A stretch of 64,000 bases of DNA from JAAFHB01 sp038236995 (GCA_038236995.1 JBBRZE010000016.1:7552-71551); one strand, 5' to 3'; counted from the first letter of the stretch, positions 1 through 9,043 are shown. Notes: generated by a model not told the origin, from the sequence alone. Numbers and translations: made by a program.

Positions 1-239
1 TGAGCTTCCATCCATGGCCCGTTTTTGATGAATCGTATCTTGCTGAAGAGACCTTTGAATATCCGGTTTCATTCAACGGTAAGGCGCGGTTTAAAATTAC
101 CCTTGCCATCGATTTACCAACAAGCGATATCGAAAAGGCGGTTCTTGCCGACGAGCATACCAATAAGTGGATAGAAGGAAAAACAATTGCGAAAGTCATT
201 ATCGTACCCAACAAGATTATCAATATTGTTGTAAAGTAA
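1..239 (+). CDS. leuS: Leucyl-tRNA synthetase, C-terminal fragment (5' end outside window)
   Basis: Reading from base 3, 78 residues run to a TAA at 237-239. The peptide contains SFHPWPVFDE, then a stretch like KARFKITLAID, then ADEHTNKWIEGKTIAKVIIV and a short VPNKIINIVVK tail. This matches the extreme C-terminal domain of bacterial leucyl-tRNA synthetase, which helps position tRNA-Leu during charging. The catalytic and editing domains lie upstream of the window. A strong terminator hairpin follows about 20 bases after the stop, so this is the end of its transcript. The family call rests on this short piece only, but the motif order is characteristic. Confidence 0.85.
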   Translation, partial: SFHPWPVFDESYLAEETFEYPVSFNGKARFKITLAIDLPTSDIEKAVLADEHTNKWIEGKTIAKVIIVPNKIINIVVK

Positions 240-260
240 CATTATATCGATATTAAGAAT

Positions 261-293
261 AAAAGCCGGCTTCATTGAAGCCGGCTTTTTTGT
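261..293 (+). terminator. Rho-independent terminator after leuS
   Basis: A near-perfect dyad (AAAGCCGGCTTCA paired with TGAAGCCGGCTTT) ends in a run of T, 20 bases after the leuS stop. The rest of the 240-471 gap shows no gene. Confidence 0.85.
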
Positions 294-471
294 ATCCCAA
301 CTTCTGTTTTATACAATAAAACCGATTGAATTGATAACAATCCCTCCGTTTAGAATCGTTGATCCTATATAACTCCCTCTTTGTCGAAAATACAGACCAT
401 CTCGTCGAAATAATTAGGGCACAGTAATTCACCGATATATCTTCGTTCCAGTATTATTAAAATGATATACC

Positions 472-1188
472 ATGAAACGAAAAAAACTCTTAATGATCAC
501 AGGTCTGTTGTTGCTCCTCATCGGATGCGACAATTATTACATGATCTGTTCACTCAATCCGTTCTACATCGAAAAGAACATTTTACTCGAATCACGGATT
601 GAAGGTTCCTGGCTTGCAAATGCTGTTAAAGCGCCCAAAGATTCAGGTTCATCAAACGATTCGGAGATTTGGAGTCTTGCCGATACAACCTCAACCTGGA
701 CAATTAAACGGGCGATTTCTAAATGGGTGGTAAAAGACAAACAGGGTGTAGATTCAACCACGTTTAAACCTGAAAATTACTACTTCGCCAAATTAACGCG
801 CTCATCAGATTCAACAAATTACGAGTTTAAAGTAGTGCTGTTCCGTGTTAAAAAAGGGCTCTACGCCGATTTCATTCCCAACAATAAAGAGGGATTGCTG
901 AAAAGCAAACTGTCGTCAGGCAGTTTCTTTGAAGTTCATACATTGGCACGGGTTACCCTTAACAACAATCAAATAGGCTTATCATGGCTTGGTGCTGACT
1001 GTATGAAGGAGATGATCGAAAAGAAACGTGTACGTGTCAATTACCAATGGGTGAAGGAAACCGGCAGATTTTTACTGACCGCTTCATCACACGAATTAAC
1101 AGGGATGATTGAGCGGTATGCCGATCAAGCCCGGTTTATTGACTGGGAGAACCAAAAAGCCAAATTAGAATTAACCCGTTTAAATTAA
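472..1188 (+). CDS. Lipoprotein of unknown function
   Basis: 238 residues. The N-terminus is a lipoprotein signal: basic MKRKK, a hydrophobic Leu-rich core, and a Gly-Cys lipobox ending at Cys19. The mature part is polar and rich in Lys, Ser and Asp, with no domain I recognise. It ends 7 bases before the start of a LytS-type sensor kinase, so the two and the following LytTR regulator probably form one operon. The lipoprotein could be a surface target or an accessory sensor for that pair, which is inference from position only. Confidence 0.8.
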   Translation: MKRKKLLMITGLLLLLIGCDNYYMICSLNPFYIEKNILLESRIEGSWLANAVKAPKDSGSSNDSEIWSLADTTSTWTIKRAISKWVVKDKQGVDSTTFKPENYYFAKLTRSSDSTNYEFKVVLFRVKKGLYADFIPNNKEGLLKSKLSSGSFFEVHTLARVTLNNNQIGLSWLGADCMKEMIEKKRVRVNYQWVKETGRFLLTASSHELTGMIERYADQARFIDWENQKAKLELTRLN

Positions 1189-1195
1189 CAACGCC

Positions 1196-2437
1196 ATGAA
1201 AACACTGAAATATCAAAAGCAATTTATCACTGCATTGCATCTGTTGTTCTGGGTCATCTCTTTCAATGCATTTAATTCCTTCTTTAGCTGCGGAGTAGAA
1301 TCGGGATATACGCTCGACGGACTCGAATTAACATGGCTGAATGTGTTTTATATTAGCAATCTAATTCTTCTTTTTATTGCAATGCCATTTATCTGGCTGG
1401 TGAAAGGGATCAGCCGAGGGATAAAATGGGCTGTGACTGCCGTTTTTTTCATTGTGATTACGTGGGGTATCCTATCGGTATTCTTTGAAAACGATCAGGG
1501 AATGGTGTTTGCAGTTATTTTGGGATATTTCCTCGATAACTTTCTCTACGTTCTGATCTTTCACCTGACAATAATAGCAGCTGTTTACCTGAATATTCAC
1601 CGGTTGATAAAGCGATATTTTTCGCAAGGCAAGTTTGGAGTCTACCTTGTTTCCGCACTCAGTCTCTCGGTTGTCGCAGGCGTTATGAACTATGTATTAT
1701 TTGATCTTTTTGTCGACCTGATCCTTCCACAACTTTTCTACATTTCTTGGTTCAAGGTATGGGAATTGATCATGATAATGATCGGCTATATTGCGATCAC
1801 AACAATTGCTTTCCTTTTATGGCAGTATTGGCAGATGCTGATTGAAAACCGCGAAAAAGTTCAGCATGAATTGTCGGCTCTGAAAGCGCAGATCAATCCT
1901 CATTTCCTGTTCAATAATCTGAATACAATCTATTCACTCGCGTTAAAAGGAGATGTCAGAACAAAAGACGTGATCTTGCAACTGTCGGACTTTCTAAGGT
2001 ATGTTTTGTACGATACCTCGAGTGACAAAATCGAACTTGAGAAAGAGATTGAAATCATCAGAACTTATGTGGGGCTGCAACGGGAACGTATCAACCAGGA
2101 TATTACTGAAATCATCCTCAACATTGAAGGTGATTTTAAAGGAGTGAGCATTGCGCCCCTGCTACTGCTTCCGCTTGCCGAAAACTGTTTCAAACACGGA
2201 ATCGGGAAAAGCAAAGGAATCATTCAGATTTATATTCAATATTCCGGCCATCGACTCCATTTCGAAACTAAAAATCCGGTTGCACTTCGGGAAAATCCAG
2301 TTAATAATGGCCAGGGGGGTATTGGGATTAAAAACGTAGAAAAAAGATTAAATTTGTTGTATCCGGATAAACACCAACTGACGTTTACGGAAAACGAGAA
2401 GCTTTTCAGCGTTGATTTGAAGATCGATTTAGACTAA
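1196..2437 (+). CDS. LytS/YehU-family sensor histidine kinase
   Basis: 413 residues. The N-terminal ~215 residues form about six hydrophobic segments, as in membrane-embedded LytS-type sensors without a periplasmic domain. A short coiled linker leads to the His_kinase (PF06580) box ALKAQINPHFLFNNLN, with the likely phospho-acceptor at His236. An N-box (LAENCFKHG, about residues 327-335) and a G-box (GQGGIGIKNVEKRL, about 372-385) complete the ATPase domain. It lies 5 bases before a LytTR response regulator, its evident partner. The stimulus cannot be read from the sequence. Confidence 0.92.
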   Translation: MKTLKYQKQFITALHLLFWVISFNAFNSFFSCGVESGYTLDGLELTWLNVFYISNLILLFIAMPFIWLVKGISRGIKWAVTAVFFIVITWGILSVFFENDQGMVFAVILGYFLDNFLYVLIFHLTIIAAVYLNIHRLIKRYFSQGKFGVYLVSALSLSVVAGVMNYVLFDLFVDLILPQLFYISWFKVWELIMIMIGYIAITTIAFLLWQYWQMLIENREKVQHELSALKAQINPHFLFNNLNTIYSLALKGDVRTKDVILQLSDFLRYVLYDTSSDKIELEKEIEIIRTYVGLQRERINQDITEIILNIEGDFKGVSIAPLLLLPLAENCFKHGIGKSKGIIQIYIQYSGHRLHFETKNPVALRENPVNNGQGGIGIKNVEKRLNLLYPDKHQLTFTENEKLFSVDLKIDLD

Positions 2438-2442
2438 TTGTT

Positions 2443-3150
2443 ATGACCATAAAATGTATTGTAATCGAAGATGAACCCGCCGCGCGTGAAATCCTGCAAC
2501 GCAACATTTCGCAATGTCCCGATCTCGCGTGGTGTGGTTCGTTTGAAGATCCTTTCTCGGCACAAACTTACCTGGATAAAAACAATGTCGATCTTATCTT
2601 TCTGGATATTAACCTTCCGGGAATGTCGGGTATCAGCTTTTTACGTACCCTTGTCAAGCCGCCTTTGGTAATCATTACTACCGCCTATCCGCAATATGCC
2701 GTTGACGGTTTCGATCTTGAAGTCGTTGATTATTTGTTAAAACCGTTCTCATTCGAGCGGTTTTACAAATCGTTGAATAAAGCGAAAGAACGTTTAATAC
2801 CAAAAACTGCGAATGCTTTATCCCGAAAAATCACGGTTAAAGCCGATAAACGCATCTACCAGATCGATCTGGATGATCTCCTTTTTGTGGAAGCTTGTGG
2901 CGATTATACAACCGTCGGCTGCACGGATAAAAAGCTGGTCACGCACGAAACACTCAAAAGCTGGGAAGAGAAACTGAAAGATCATTCCTTTCAGAAAATA
3001 CACCGGTCAATCATTATCAATCTTCAAAAAATCGATCATATCGAAGGGAACATGGCAATCATCGGCAAACACAAACTGTTAGTTTCAGAGGCTTACCGCG
3101 AGCAACTGATCGCCTTATTGCTGGGACGGAACCTGACGCATATTGGGTGA
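2443..3150 (+). CDS. LytTR-family response regulator
   Basis: 235 residues in the usual two-domain layout. A receiver domain (about 1-120) has the acidic pocket IEDEP at 8-12, the phospho-acceptor Asp55 in LIFLDINLPG, and the conserved Lys in VDYLLKPF. A LytTR DNA-binding domain begins near residue 130 (KITVKADKRIYQI, then LLFVEACGDYTTV and a KIHRSIIIN segment). It starts 5 bases after the sensor kinase gene and is surely co-transcribed. LytTR regulators usually bind paired direct repeats; its targets are unknown, though the upstream lipoprotein gene is a plausible one. Confidence 0.93.
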   Translation: MTIKCIVIEDEPAAREILQRNISQCPDLAWCGSFEDPFSAQTYLDKNNVDLIFLDINLPGMSGISFLRTLVKPPLVIITTAYPQYAVDGFDLEVVDYLLKPFSFERFYKSLNKAKERLIPKTANALSRKITVKADKRIYQIDLDDLLFVEACGDYTTVGCTDKKLVTHETLKSWEEKLKDHSFQKIHRSIIINLQKIDHIEGNMAIIGKHKLLVSEAYREQLIALLLGRNLTHIG

Positions 3151-3206
3151 TTCAATAACTGACACTTGAAAATATTTGCATCTTTGTAAAAAAGGGAAAC
3201 TTAATC

Positions 3207-3443
3207 ATGACGACGATAGAATTAAAAAAGGCGTTGATTCATAGGATTACCGAGATTAATGATGTTTCATTTCTCAAAGCTATCAAAACTATTCCCGACA
3301 CAAAAACCGAATCTGTTATTATAGCTCTGACGGAAGAACAACGAAGCGAAATTATTGATTCTAAGAAGGAAATTGAACAGGGATTATACCTGGAACATCA
3401 GGTTTTAGATAAAGAAGTTTCAACATGGCTAAGCGCCAGATAA
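3207..3443 (+). CDS. Putative type II antitoxin (addiction module component)
   Basis: 78 residues, acidic and helical. The phrase ALTEEQRSEIIDSKKEIEQG is typical of small Bacteroidota antitoxins paired with RelE/ParE toxins. Its last 19 bases overlap a second reading frame that begins at 3425 in the toxin position and looks like a RelE/ParE N-terminus but stops after 30 codons. The antitoxin frame is intact while the toxin seems broken, so the module is probably inactive or an orphan antitoxin. The identification is by general resemblance and gene order. Confidence 0.65.
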   Translation: MTTIELKKALIHRITEINDVSFLKAIKTIPDTKTESVIIALTEEQRSEIIDSKKEIEQGLYLEHQVLDKEVSTWLSAR

Positions 3444-3517
3444 TTTGGTCACATAGAGCCAGAATAAAACGCTACAAAGTACTGGAATTTTATGCATTAA
3501 GTAGCATCTCTTTATAA
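3425..3517 (+). pseudogene. Truncated RelE/ParE-type toxin remnant
   Basis: A 30-codon frame overlaps the end of the antitoxin-like gene. It encodes MAKRQIIWSHRARIKRYKVL and EFYAL before an early TAA at 3515. RelE/ParE toxins of Bacteroidota start much like this (a beta strand with W, a basic helix, then LEFY) but normally run to 95-100 residues. The rest of the fold is missing downstream, where other degenerate sequence is found, so this reads as an inactivated toxin. Confidence 0.55.
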
Positions 3518-3519
3518 AA

Positions 3520-3642
3520 CTAAATCTCCAGTATAAAAACCGTTTCCTGTTCATTGGACACAAGGCTTATTGATCCTTTGAGCGACCGCATAATCTGTCA
3601 CGAAAGACTTAATGCGATCCTTAATCCTGTCTCGGCGACTTC
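3520..3642 (-). pseudogene. Histidine kinase C-terminal remnant
   Basis: On the minus strand this stretch reads as the last part of a histidine kinase ATPase domain: a GLRIALS segment in the place of the usual G2 box, then QIMRSLKGSISLVSNE and TVFILEI before the stop at 3520-3522. An in-frame TGA at about 3589-3591 interrupts it, another stop bounds it upstream, and no N-terminal kinase part is present. It shows that this 400-base gap is decayed coding DNA. Confidence 0.5.
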
Positions 3643-3858
3643 AGCGACTTGTCATCAATATTTGCCAGGGAGTTAACTGGTGGTATCTTCATTTCGGATC
3701 GAAGAAGAAGCCAATGCTCCGGTTGTTCTGACGAAACTTAAAAATCAAATTCATCGTTATTCATTATCAGACTTTAGCAGGATTTTGGCTTCCGGCAGGC
3801 AGTTTTTAAGATGGACGCAATCAATTAAATCTTAAATTTGCCGGCTAAAACAGATTTG

Positions 3859-4635
3859 ATGGTTGAGATATGTGCATTGGCTTCGGGAAGTAATGGGAAT
3901 TGCTATTATATTGGGAATAAAGAGGATGCTATTCTGATTGATGCAGGTATTAATTGCAAGCAGATTTTGATCCGTATGAAAGCCAAAGGACTCGATCCTC
4001 GCAATATCCGGGCGATCTTCATAACCCATGAGCACAACGATCATGTTTGCGGAGCACGTGTTCTCTCGAAAAAGCTTGACATTCCGGTATACATGACCAA
4101 AGGATCCTATCATGCGCTTTATATTACCAATCAACCTGATGCTACACGTTTTATCGATCCAATTCAGCCCGTAATGCTGATTCCGTTCATTATTCATCCC
4201 GTTTTAAAGAACCATGATGCCAAAGAACCAACCTCGTTTCGTGTTGAATTACAAGGAGTCAATGTTGGGGTCTTTACCGATATCGGATTGCCGTGCGCCA
4301 ATGTAATCGCTCATATGCAGCATTGCCATGCCCTCTTTTTGGAAACAAATTACGATGAGAAAATGCTTTGGGAGGGATCATACCCGCAACATTTAAAGCA
4401 ACGAGTCGCTTCGGATGTGGGCCATCTTTCGAATATGCAGGCGGTGAATTTATTAACCGAACATGCAGGTCCTGATTTAAAATGGGTACTGCTAAGCCAT
4501 TTGTCGGGAGAAAATAATACTCCCCAAATTGCCTTTGACGCGTTAAAACATTTTGAAGACAGGTTTCACATCGTACTCACCTCGCGCCGCGAACCAGGTG
4601 AGGTGATTGAAATTGAAGGACTTATTCAGCTGTAA
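3859..4635 (+). CDS. MBL-fold metallohydrolase (YycJ/WalJ-like)
   Basis: 258 residues from the ATG at 3859; a longer frame from a TTG at 3838 is possible but the family normally opens with CALASGSNGNCYYI. The metal-binding motif THEHNDH (56-62) and further His/Asp ligands (GVFTDIG, FLETNYDE, DVGHLSN, LSHLSGENN) are all present. This is the beta-lactamase superfamily group related to YycJ/WalJ, soluble phosphodiesterase-type hydrolases, some with exonuclease activity. It is followed by a terminator hairpin and stands alone. Confidence 0.85.
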   Translation: MVEICALASGSNGNCYYIGNKEDAILIDAGINCKQILIRMKAKGLDPRNIRAIFITHEHNDHVCGARVLSKKLDIPVYMTKGSYHALYITNQPDATRFIDPIQPVMLIPFIIHPVLKNHDAKEPTSFRVELQGVNVGVFTDIGLPCANVIAHMQHCHALFLETNYDEKMLWEGSYPQHLKQRVASDVGHLSNMQAVNLLTEHAGPDLKWVLLSHLSGENNTPQIAFDALKHFEDRFHIVLTSRREPGEVIEIEGLIQL

Positions 4636-4679
4636 GCTTTATTGCGCGCTAACAGCATTACGAAAATCCTCAAAAAACT

Positions 4680-4720
4680 AAAGGACTTTACAGGTAGCAA
4701 AATGTCCTGTAAAATCCTTT
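4680..4720. terminator. Hairpin between convergent genes
   Basis: A 15-base stem with one mismatch (AAAGGACTTTACAGG against CCTGTAAAATCCTTT, loop of 11) sits between the convergent ends at 4635 and 4754. It likely ends both transcripts. Confidence 0.65.
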
Positions 4721-4753
4721 ATAATAAAAAACTGATTTTCTTATGCTTCTCCT

Positions 4754-5632
4754 TTAGGCTTTGAAAGCTCCTGTATCAATCCAATTGGCTTTTAGCAAGG
4801 ACCACCAATCGGTAGCAAGTCCTTTCAGTACATACTCGTAAGGAAGCCATCCGTAACCAGCTACTCCCCAACCTGTACCCCATGAATTTCGGATCAATAA
4901 TGCACCAGTGGTTTCAACAGCTCCCGGATTGGCATTTTTAATCTTCATATTATCGTCGTAACCCACTGCTACGATTGCATGACCGCCCACAATCTTTTCT
5001 CCGGCTGTCGGATAAGGCAATTTCCCGGTTGTTCCAGCCTGTGTATAGGAGTTATACACTGTAAATCCGAACATCGAAGGGAGTCCGCCGGCAAGATTTG
5101 TTTTAATCTGATTTAATACTGTTGTCTTGGTCGTCCCGGAAGGATCTAAACGGTAGTAACTAATCGATTGGTAGTTCTGAGCGAATGCATAGCAGAAGGC
5201 AGAGGGTTCTTTTTCGTAATCAGCCACGATATAGGGCCAATACTCTTCGGGCGGCACTCCAAAAATTGCCATTGCACCCATCGTTGAACGAAGAAAAGCA
5301 CCCGTATCTCCGGTCCAATGTAACATGTTACGTGTCGCCTTATATAGGAAAAGCCGGGAAGCATCAACATGTTTTCCAAAAGCCCTTCGCTCGAAATACT
5401 CAACCATCGCAACACCGGCATTTGCGGTACACGAACCAAGTGAACCCTGATTTTCAATCGGTGGACACCAGGGTCTTAAGTCAGCAGTAACTGGTAAGCC
5501 TGCCTTTAACGGCTTTGCCGCACCTACTTTTGCAAGCATGGCATTTACAGCATCATGTTCAACGGTGTAGTCACGAAAATCCGGATAGTCGGGCAACCAT
5601 CCCATTCCTAATTTTCCAAACATTTCAATCAT
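4754..5632 (-). CDS. Papain-like (C1 family) cysteine peptidase
   Basis: 292 residues without a signal peptide. After a short lead resembling a propeptide (LPDYPDFRDY), the segment IENQGSLGSCTANA carries the oxyanion-hole Gln62 and nucleophile Cys68. The catalytic His lies in GGHAIVAVGYDD (about residue 215) and the Asn in LIRNSWGTGWG (about 247). All three catalytic positions are present, so it should be active. Families of this bacterial C1A type occur in Bacteroidota and phages; the substrate is unknown. The lack of an export signal suggests cytoplasmic action or export by another route. Confidence 0.85.
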   Translation of the reverse strand: MIEMFGKLGMGWLPDYPDFRDYTVEHDAVNAMLAKVGAAKPLKAGLPVTADLRPWCPPIENQGSLGSCTANAGVAMVEYFERRAFGKHVDASRLFLYKATRNMLHWTGDTGAFLRSTMGAMAIFGVPPEEYWPYIVADYEKEPSAFCYAFAQNYQSISYYRLDPSGTTKTTVLNQIKTNLAGGLPSMFGFTVYNSYTQAGTTGKLPYPTAGEKIVGGHAIVAVGYDDNMKIKNANPGAVETTGALLIRNSWGTGWGVAGYGWLPYEYVLKGLATDWWSLLKANWIDTGAFKA

Positions 5633-5800
5633 GCTAATTTTGTTTTAGAGGTTTAGCTGATGAATAAACAAATTAAAGCAAGGCTCTCACCAGCTTTAAA
5701 AGCCTTTGACTGAATATCAGCTACGTTATTTAAAACGATTAGTTACGAAATACTTTAATTAAATTTAGCAGTTCAAAAAAAGAGAACCAAAAAACACAAA

Positions 5801-6373
5801 ATGGCAGAGGTAATTATTGAAAATAAAGTCTTTGAAAAAGAGAACTTTTCTGAAAAAGGACTCGGTAAAGCGGAATATGAAGGTTGTAAATTTAAAAGTT
5901 GTGATTTCTCAAATTCAGACCTATCGAATATTACTTTTATCGATTGCGAATTTGATCATTGCAATTTAAGTATGACCAAAGTTAAAAATACGGCACTGAA
6001 AACTGTTAAATTCATCAATTGCAAACTTTTAGGCTTGAATATCACTGATTGCAATAATTTTCTTTTGTCAGTCTATTTTGAAAACTGTTTTTTAAACCTG
6101 GCATCTTTCTATAAACTTAAAGTGAAAGGAACTAAATTTAAAAACTGCAATCTGCAGGAAGTCGATTTCACGGAAGCAGATTTAACCAATTCCAATTTTG
6201 ATAATTGTGACCTTGAAAGAACAATATTTGACCGGACGATCCTGGAGAAAGCAGATTTTCGCACATCTTATCATTTCTCCATCGACCCAACAATAAACAG
6301 GATCAAAAAAGCCAAATTCTCAAGAAATGGGCTTCCCGGATTATTGGAAAAATATAACCTTGAAATAGAATAG
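5801..6373 (+). CDS. Pentapeptide repeat protein
   Basis: 190 residues made almost entirely of A(D/N)LXX-type pentapeptides, such as CKFKSCDFSNSDLS, DCEFDHCNLS, and KNCNLQEVDFTEADLTNSNF. This folds as a right-handed quadrilateral beta-helix. The length and Cys-at-position pattern resemble the Qnr/McbG DNA-gyrase-protecting group, which are about 200-218 residues, but that role is not shown by the sequence. It is an isolated gene. Confidence 0.88.
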   Translation: MAEVIIENKVFEKENFSEKGLGKAEYEGCKFKSCDFSNSDLSNITFIDCEFDHCNLSMTKVKNTALKTVKFINCKLLGLNITDCNNFLLSVYFENCFLNLASFYKLKVKGTKFKNCNLQEVDFTEADLTNSNFDNCDLERTIFDRTILEKADFRTSYHFSIDPTINRIKKAKFSRNGLPGLLEKYNLEIE

Positions 6374-6378
6374 AAAAA

Positions 6379-6405
6379 GTGCGGGATACCAGTTGTTACC
6401 CGCAC
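6379..6405. terminator. Hairpin between convergent genes
   Basis: GTGCGGG pairs with CCCGCAC across a 13-base loop, 6 bases after the pentapeptide-repeat stop and before the convergent beta-barrel gene. There is no strong T-run, so the call is moderate. Confidence 0.45.
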
Positions 6406-6458
6406 CTGCAATTATTTCGAAATAATAATGCGTAATTCTACGACTTATCAACTTTAAA

Positions 6459-6968
6459 CTAGAATGATAATCCTGCCCTAAGTCCTAAAAAAGAAGTTGA
6501 TGAGCCATCGTTGGAGGCTGATTGATATTTCAGCATCAGATCAAAATTATCCGAGATTTTGTATCCAACCCCCGGGGCAAATGTAAATGCACTACCGCCA
6601 TTCTTTTGGGTTGAGAATGAAATCCCTACCTGAACACTCCCATAAACCAGGTCCGAAAAATAATATTTTCCACCGGCAAGAACAGGTATTAATCCCATTT
6701 TAAAACCGGAATATCCGCTTTTTTTAGCAAAATCAAGATAACCGGCACTTAATGTAACAGCAAATGAAGGTGCAACTGCATATTCACCCATTATATCAAT
6801 CCCATAAGCCAAACTGGTAAAAGTAGAAACATCACCCACAGGAAGACCAATAACAGCTCCGGCACCAATTTTAAAAGGCATCTCATCACTGCTTTTAGCA
6901 CTTTCCTGAGCACTTACCGATAGCGTAACCACAAATAAAACAACCAACAACACGAGTTTTGCTTTCAT
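6459..6968 (-). CDS. Small outer-membrane beta-barrel protein
   Basis: 169 residues. A Sec signal peptide (MKAKLVLLVVLFVVTLSVSAQ, cleavage after Ala-Gln) is followed by alternating aromatic/glycine strands (GAGAVIGLPVG, FAVTLSAGYLDF, YGSVQVGISF, FDLMLKYQS) and a terminal Phe (LRAGLSF), the usual end of an outer-membrane barrel. It resembles the OmpW/OmpX-size eight-stranded barrels common in Bacteroidota. The function is unknown. Confidence 0.8.
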   Translation of the reverse strand: MKAKLVLLVVLFVVTLSVSAQESAKSSDEMPFKIGAGAVIGLPVGDVSTFTSLAYGIDIMGEYAVAPSFAVTLSAGYLDFAKKSGYSGFKMGLIPVLAGGKYYFSDLVYGSVQVGISFSTQKNGGSAFTFAPGVGYKISDNFDLMLKYQSASNDGSSTSFLGLRAGLSF

Positions 6969-7169
6969 AATACTACAAATTAATGGTTAAATTTATATGA
7001 TAGATTTCCCACTGATACGATAGTATTTTTCAAATGTTACGGCAAAAAATTCAATTAGAGAAAAAATATTCAAATTTCTTTTGGAAGATGATTGGAATAT
7101 TTGGGGGAATTTAAGAAGATGACAACCAAATATTTGCCATCACCCAATAAATACATTCCAAAATTACAC

Positions 7170-7712
7170 TTATGGTTGAAATTCGCTTTTTAATAAACTA
7201 AAGACTTTCAAATCGAAGAACTGATCGTGGTATCTTTCTCCTTCCCGTTCAATACCATCAAAACTAAAACCTAATCGCAAGGCAATCTTTTCGCTCGGCT
7301 CGTTACCTACCGCGCATCGGATGGTAACTCTGTTCATCATCATTTTCTCAAAAGCTATTCCGAGTAGAACCTGGCAAGATTTGTGAATAATTCCAAGACC
7401 GGTCATATCGCTGATAAGCCAATATCCAATCTCTGTCTTTTCATTAACCCTATCGGTATTGTGGAAGCCTATTATGCCTGCAAATCTGCCTTTAAACCAG
7501 ATAGTGTAAACCTCATTATATGTTGCTTCGCGTTGCGAAATGACTGTTTGAATAAAAGCTTCGCTATCCTTGACTTCTTTGGTATAATCAACAAAAGGTA
7601 ACCACTTCCCCAAATGTGAACGATTCTGATCAACTGCATCAAAAATTGTTGCTGCATCATTGGCCCCAAGCCGTTCGAGCAATATTTCATTTGTAACTAC
7701 GATATTTTGCAT
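7170..7712 (-). CDS. GNAT acetyltransferase, RimJ/RimL type
   Basis: 180 residues covering the whole RimJ/RimL-like GNAT fold. Visible are the substrate-side start (ERLGANDAATIFDAVDQNR), the central strand FAGIIGFHN, EIGYWLISDMTGLGI, and the acetyl-CoA part NRVTIRCAVGNEPSEKIALRLGF. Proteins of this group acetylate N-termini of ribosomal proteins or small amines; the target here is unknown. It lies downstream of pgk on the same strand but is separated from it by a good terminator. Confidence 0.87.
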   Translation of the reverse strand: MQNIVVTNEILLERLGANDAATIFDAVDQNRSHLGKWLPFVDYTKEVKDSEAFIQTVISQREATYNEVYTIWFKGRFAGIIGFHNTDRVNEKTEIGYWLISDMTGLGIIHKSCQVLLGIAFEKMMMNRVTIRCAVGNEPSEKIALRLGFSFDGIEREGERYHDQFFDLKVFSLLKSEFQP

Positions 7713-7724
7713 ATCAATCAGTTG

Positions 7725-7756
7725 TAAAAAACCCGGACTTCAGCAGCCCGGGTTTT
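7725..7756 (-). terminator. Rho-independent terminator of pgk
   Basis: AAAACCCGG and CCGGGTTTT pair across an 11-base loop. Read on the minus strand, the hairpin is followed by a run of T, about 65 bases after the pgk stop. Confidence 0.8.
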
Positions 7757-7821
7757 AGTTGTATTATTTGTCTCCGATAACTCCTATTTATTTTTAGGGG
7801 AAATAGAAGAATTTAAAGTGA

Positions 7822-9015
7822 CTATTCCAAAACAGCCGCGATGCCTGGAAGAACGCGTCCTTCGAGGTATTCAAGCATAGCACCACCTGCGGTAGAGATA
7901 TAGGAAACTTTGTCTGCGATTCCAAATTTATTGACCGCAGCAACTGAGTCGCCACCTCCAACAAGTGAGAAGGCACCTTTGCTGGTTGCTTCAACGATGG
8001 CATCGCCAATTGCCTTTGTTCCAACGGCAAATTTATCCATTTCAAAAACGCCGACAGGACCATTCCACAGGATCGTTTTTGATTCACTGATCACTTTCTT
8101 GAACATTTCAATCGTCTTTGGTCCTGCATCAAGTCCTGACCAGCCATCGCTGATATTATTTGAAGGCACTATCCTGGTATTTGCGGTTTCGGCAAATGCA
8201 TCTGCTTCAACTACGTCGACTGCCAAGATAATCTTAACCCCTTTTTGCTCAGCTTTCTTCAGAATATCAAGCGCCATCGGCATAAAGTCATCTTCGCAAA
8301 GCGAACCACCAATTTTACCACCTTGTGCCTTCACAAATGTGTAAGTCATACCTCCGCCAATAATAAGGTTATCAACGCTGTTAAGAAGGTTCTCGATAAT
8401 CGTAATCTTCGAAGATACCTTTGAACCACCCATGATTGCAGTAAACGGACGTTTGGGAGCCTTTAGCACTTTGTCAAGACTTTTAACTTCACTATCAACA
8501 AGATAACCGAATAGTTTGTCATGTGGAAAAAACTGTGCAATCACTGCTGTAGAAGCATGAGCACGGTGAGCTGTTCCGAAAGCATCGTTTATCCAGCAAT
8601 CGCCAAGCCCTGCAAGTTGTTTCGCAAATGCGACATCTCCACCCTCTTCTTCGGGATGAAAACGAAGGTTTTCAAGTACCAGTACTTCACCTGGTTTCAG
8701 TGCATCAGCCATTTTCCGGGTCTCAGCACCAATACAATCAGGCGCAATTTTAACTTCAATTCCACCAAGCAATTCCGAAAGGTGAGGAACAAGGTGCCTC
8801 ATCGAAAACTTATCTTCGGGACCCTTTTTAGGACGACCAAGATGCGACATGATAATGGCTGCACCTCCATTTTCAATCACCTGTTTGATGGTAGGAAGAG
8901 CGGCAGTCATGCGTGTATCGTCGCCAATCACGAATTTTTCATCAAGCGGAACATTGAAGTCAACGCGGATCAGGGCCTTTTTGCCCGAAAAGTCATAATT
9001 TTCAATCGTCTGCAT
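7822..9015 (-). CDS. pgk: Phosphoglycerate kinase
   Basis: 397 residues, the normal length. The signature RVDFNVPLD lies at 17-25; substrate-binding SHLGRPK and the ATP-side NGPVGVFE and GGGDSVAAV motifs are all intact. It transfers phosphate between 1,3-bisphosphoglycerate and ADP in glycolysis, in the cytosol. It is a single-gene unit with its own promoter (TTG, 22-base spacer, TATCTTTG) and its own terminator. A long open frame on the opposite strand here is only a shadow. Confidence 0.98.
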   Translation of the reverse strand: MQTIENYDFSGKKALIRVDFNVPLDEKFVIGDDTRMTAALPTIKQVIENGGAAIIMSHLGRPKKGPEDKFSMRHLVPHLSELLGGIEVKIAPDCIGAETRKMADALKPGEVLVLENLRFHPEEEGGDVAFAKQLAGLGDCWINDAFGTAHRAHASTAVIAQFFPHDKLFGYLVDSEVKSLDKVLKAPKRPFTAIMGGSKVSSKITIIENLLNSVDNLIIGGGMTYTFVKAQGGKIGGSLCEDDFMPMALDILKKAEQKGVKIILAVDVVEADAFAETANTRIVPSNNISDGWSGLDAGPKTIEMFKKVISESKTILWNGPVGVFEMDKFAVGTKAIGDAIVEATSKGAFSLVGGGDSVAAVNKFGIADKVSYISTAGGAMLEYLEGRVLPGIAAVLE

Positions 9016-9043
9016 TTTTCGTTGGATTTAATATTTTGTTTTT

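Noticed and set aside
3677..3835. Open stretch of about 50 codons ending in QFLRWTQSIKS
   Set aside because: No ATG start and no recognised family; possibly more decayed coding DNA, but not supportable.
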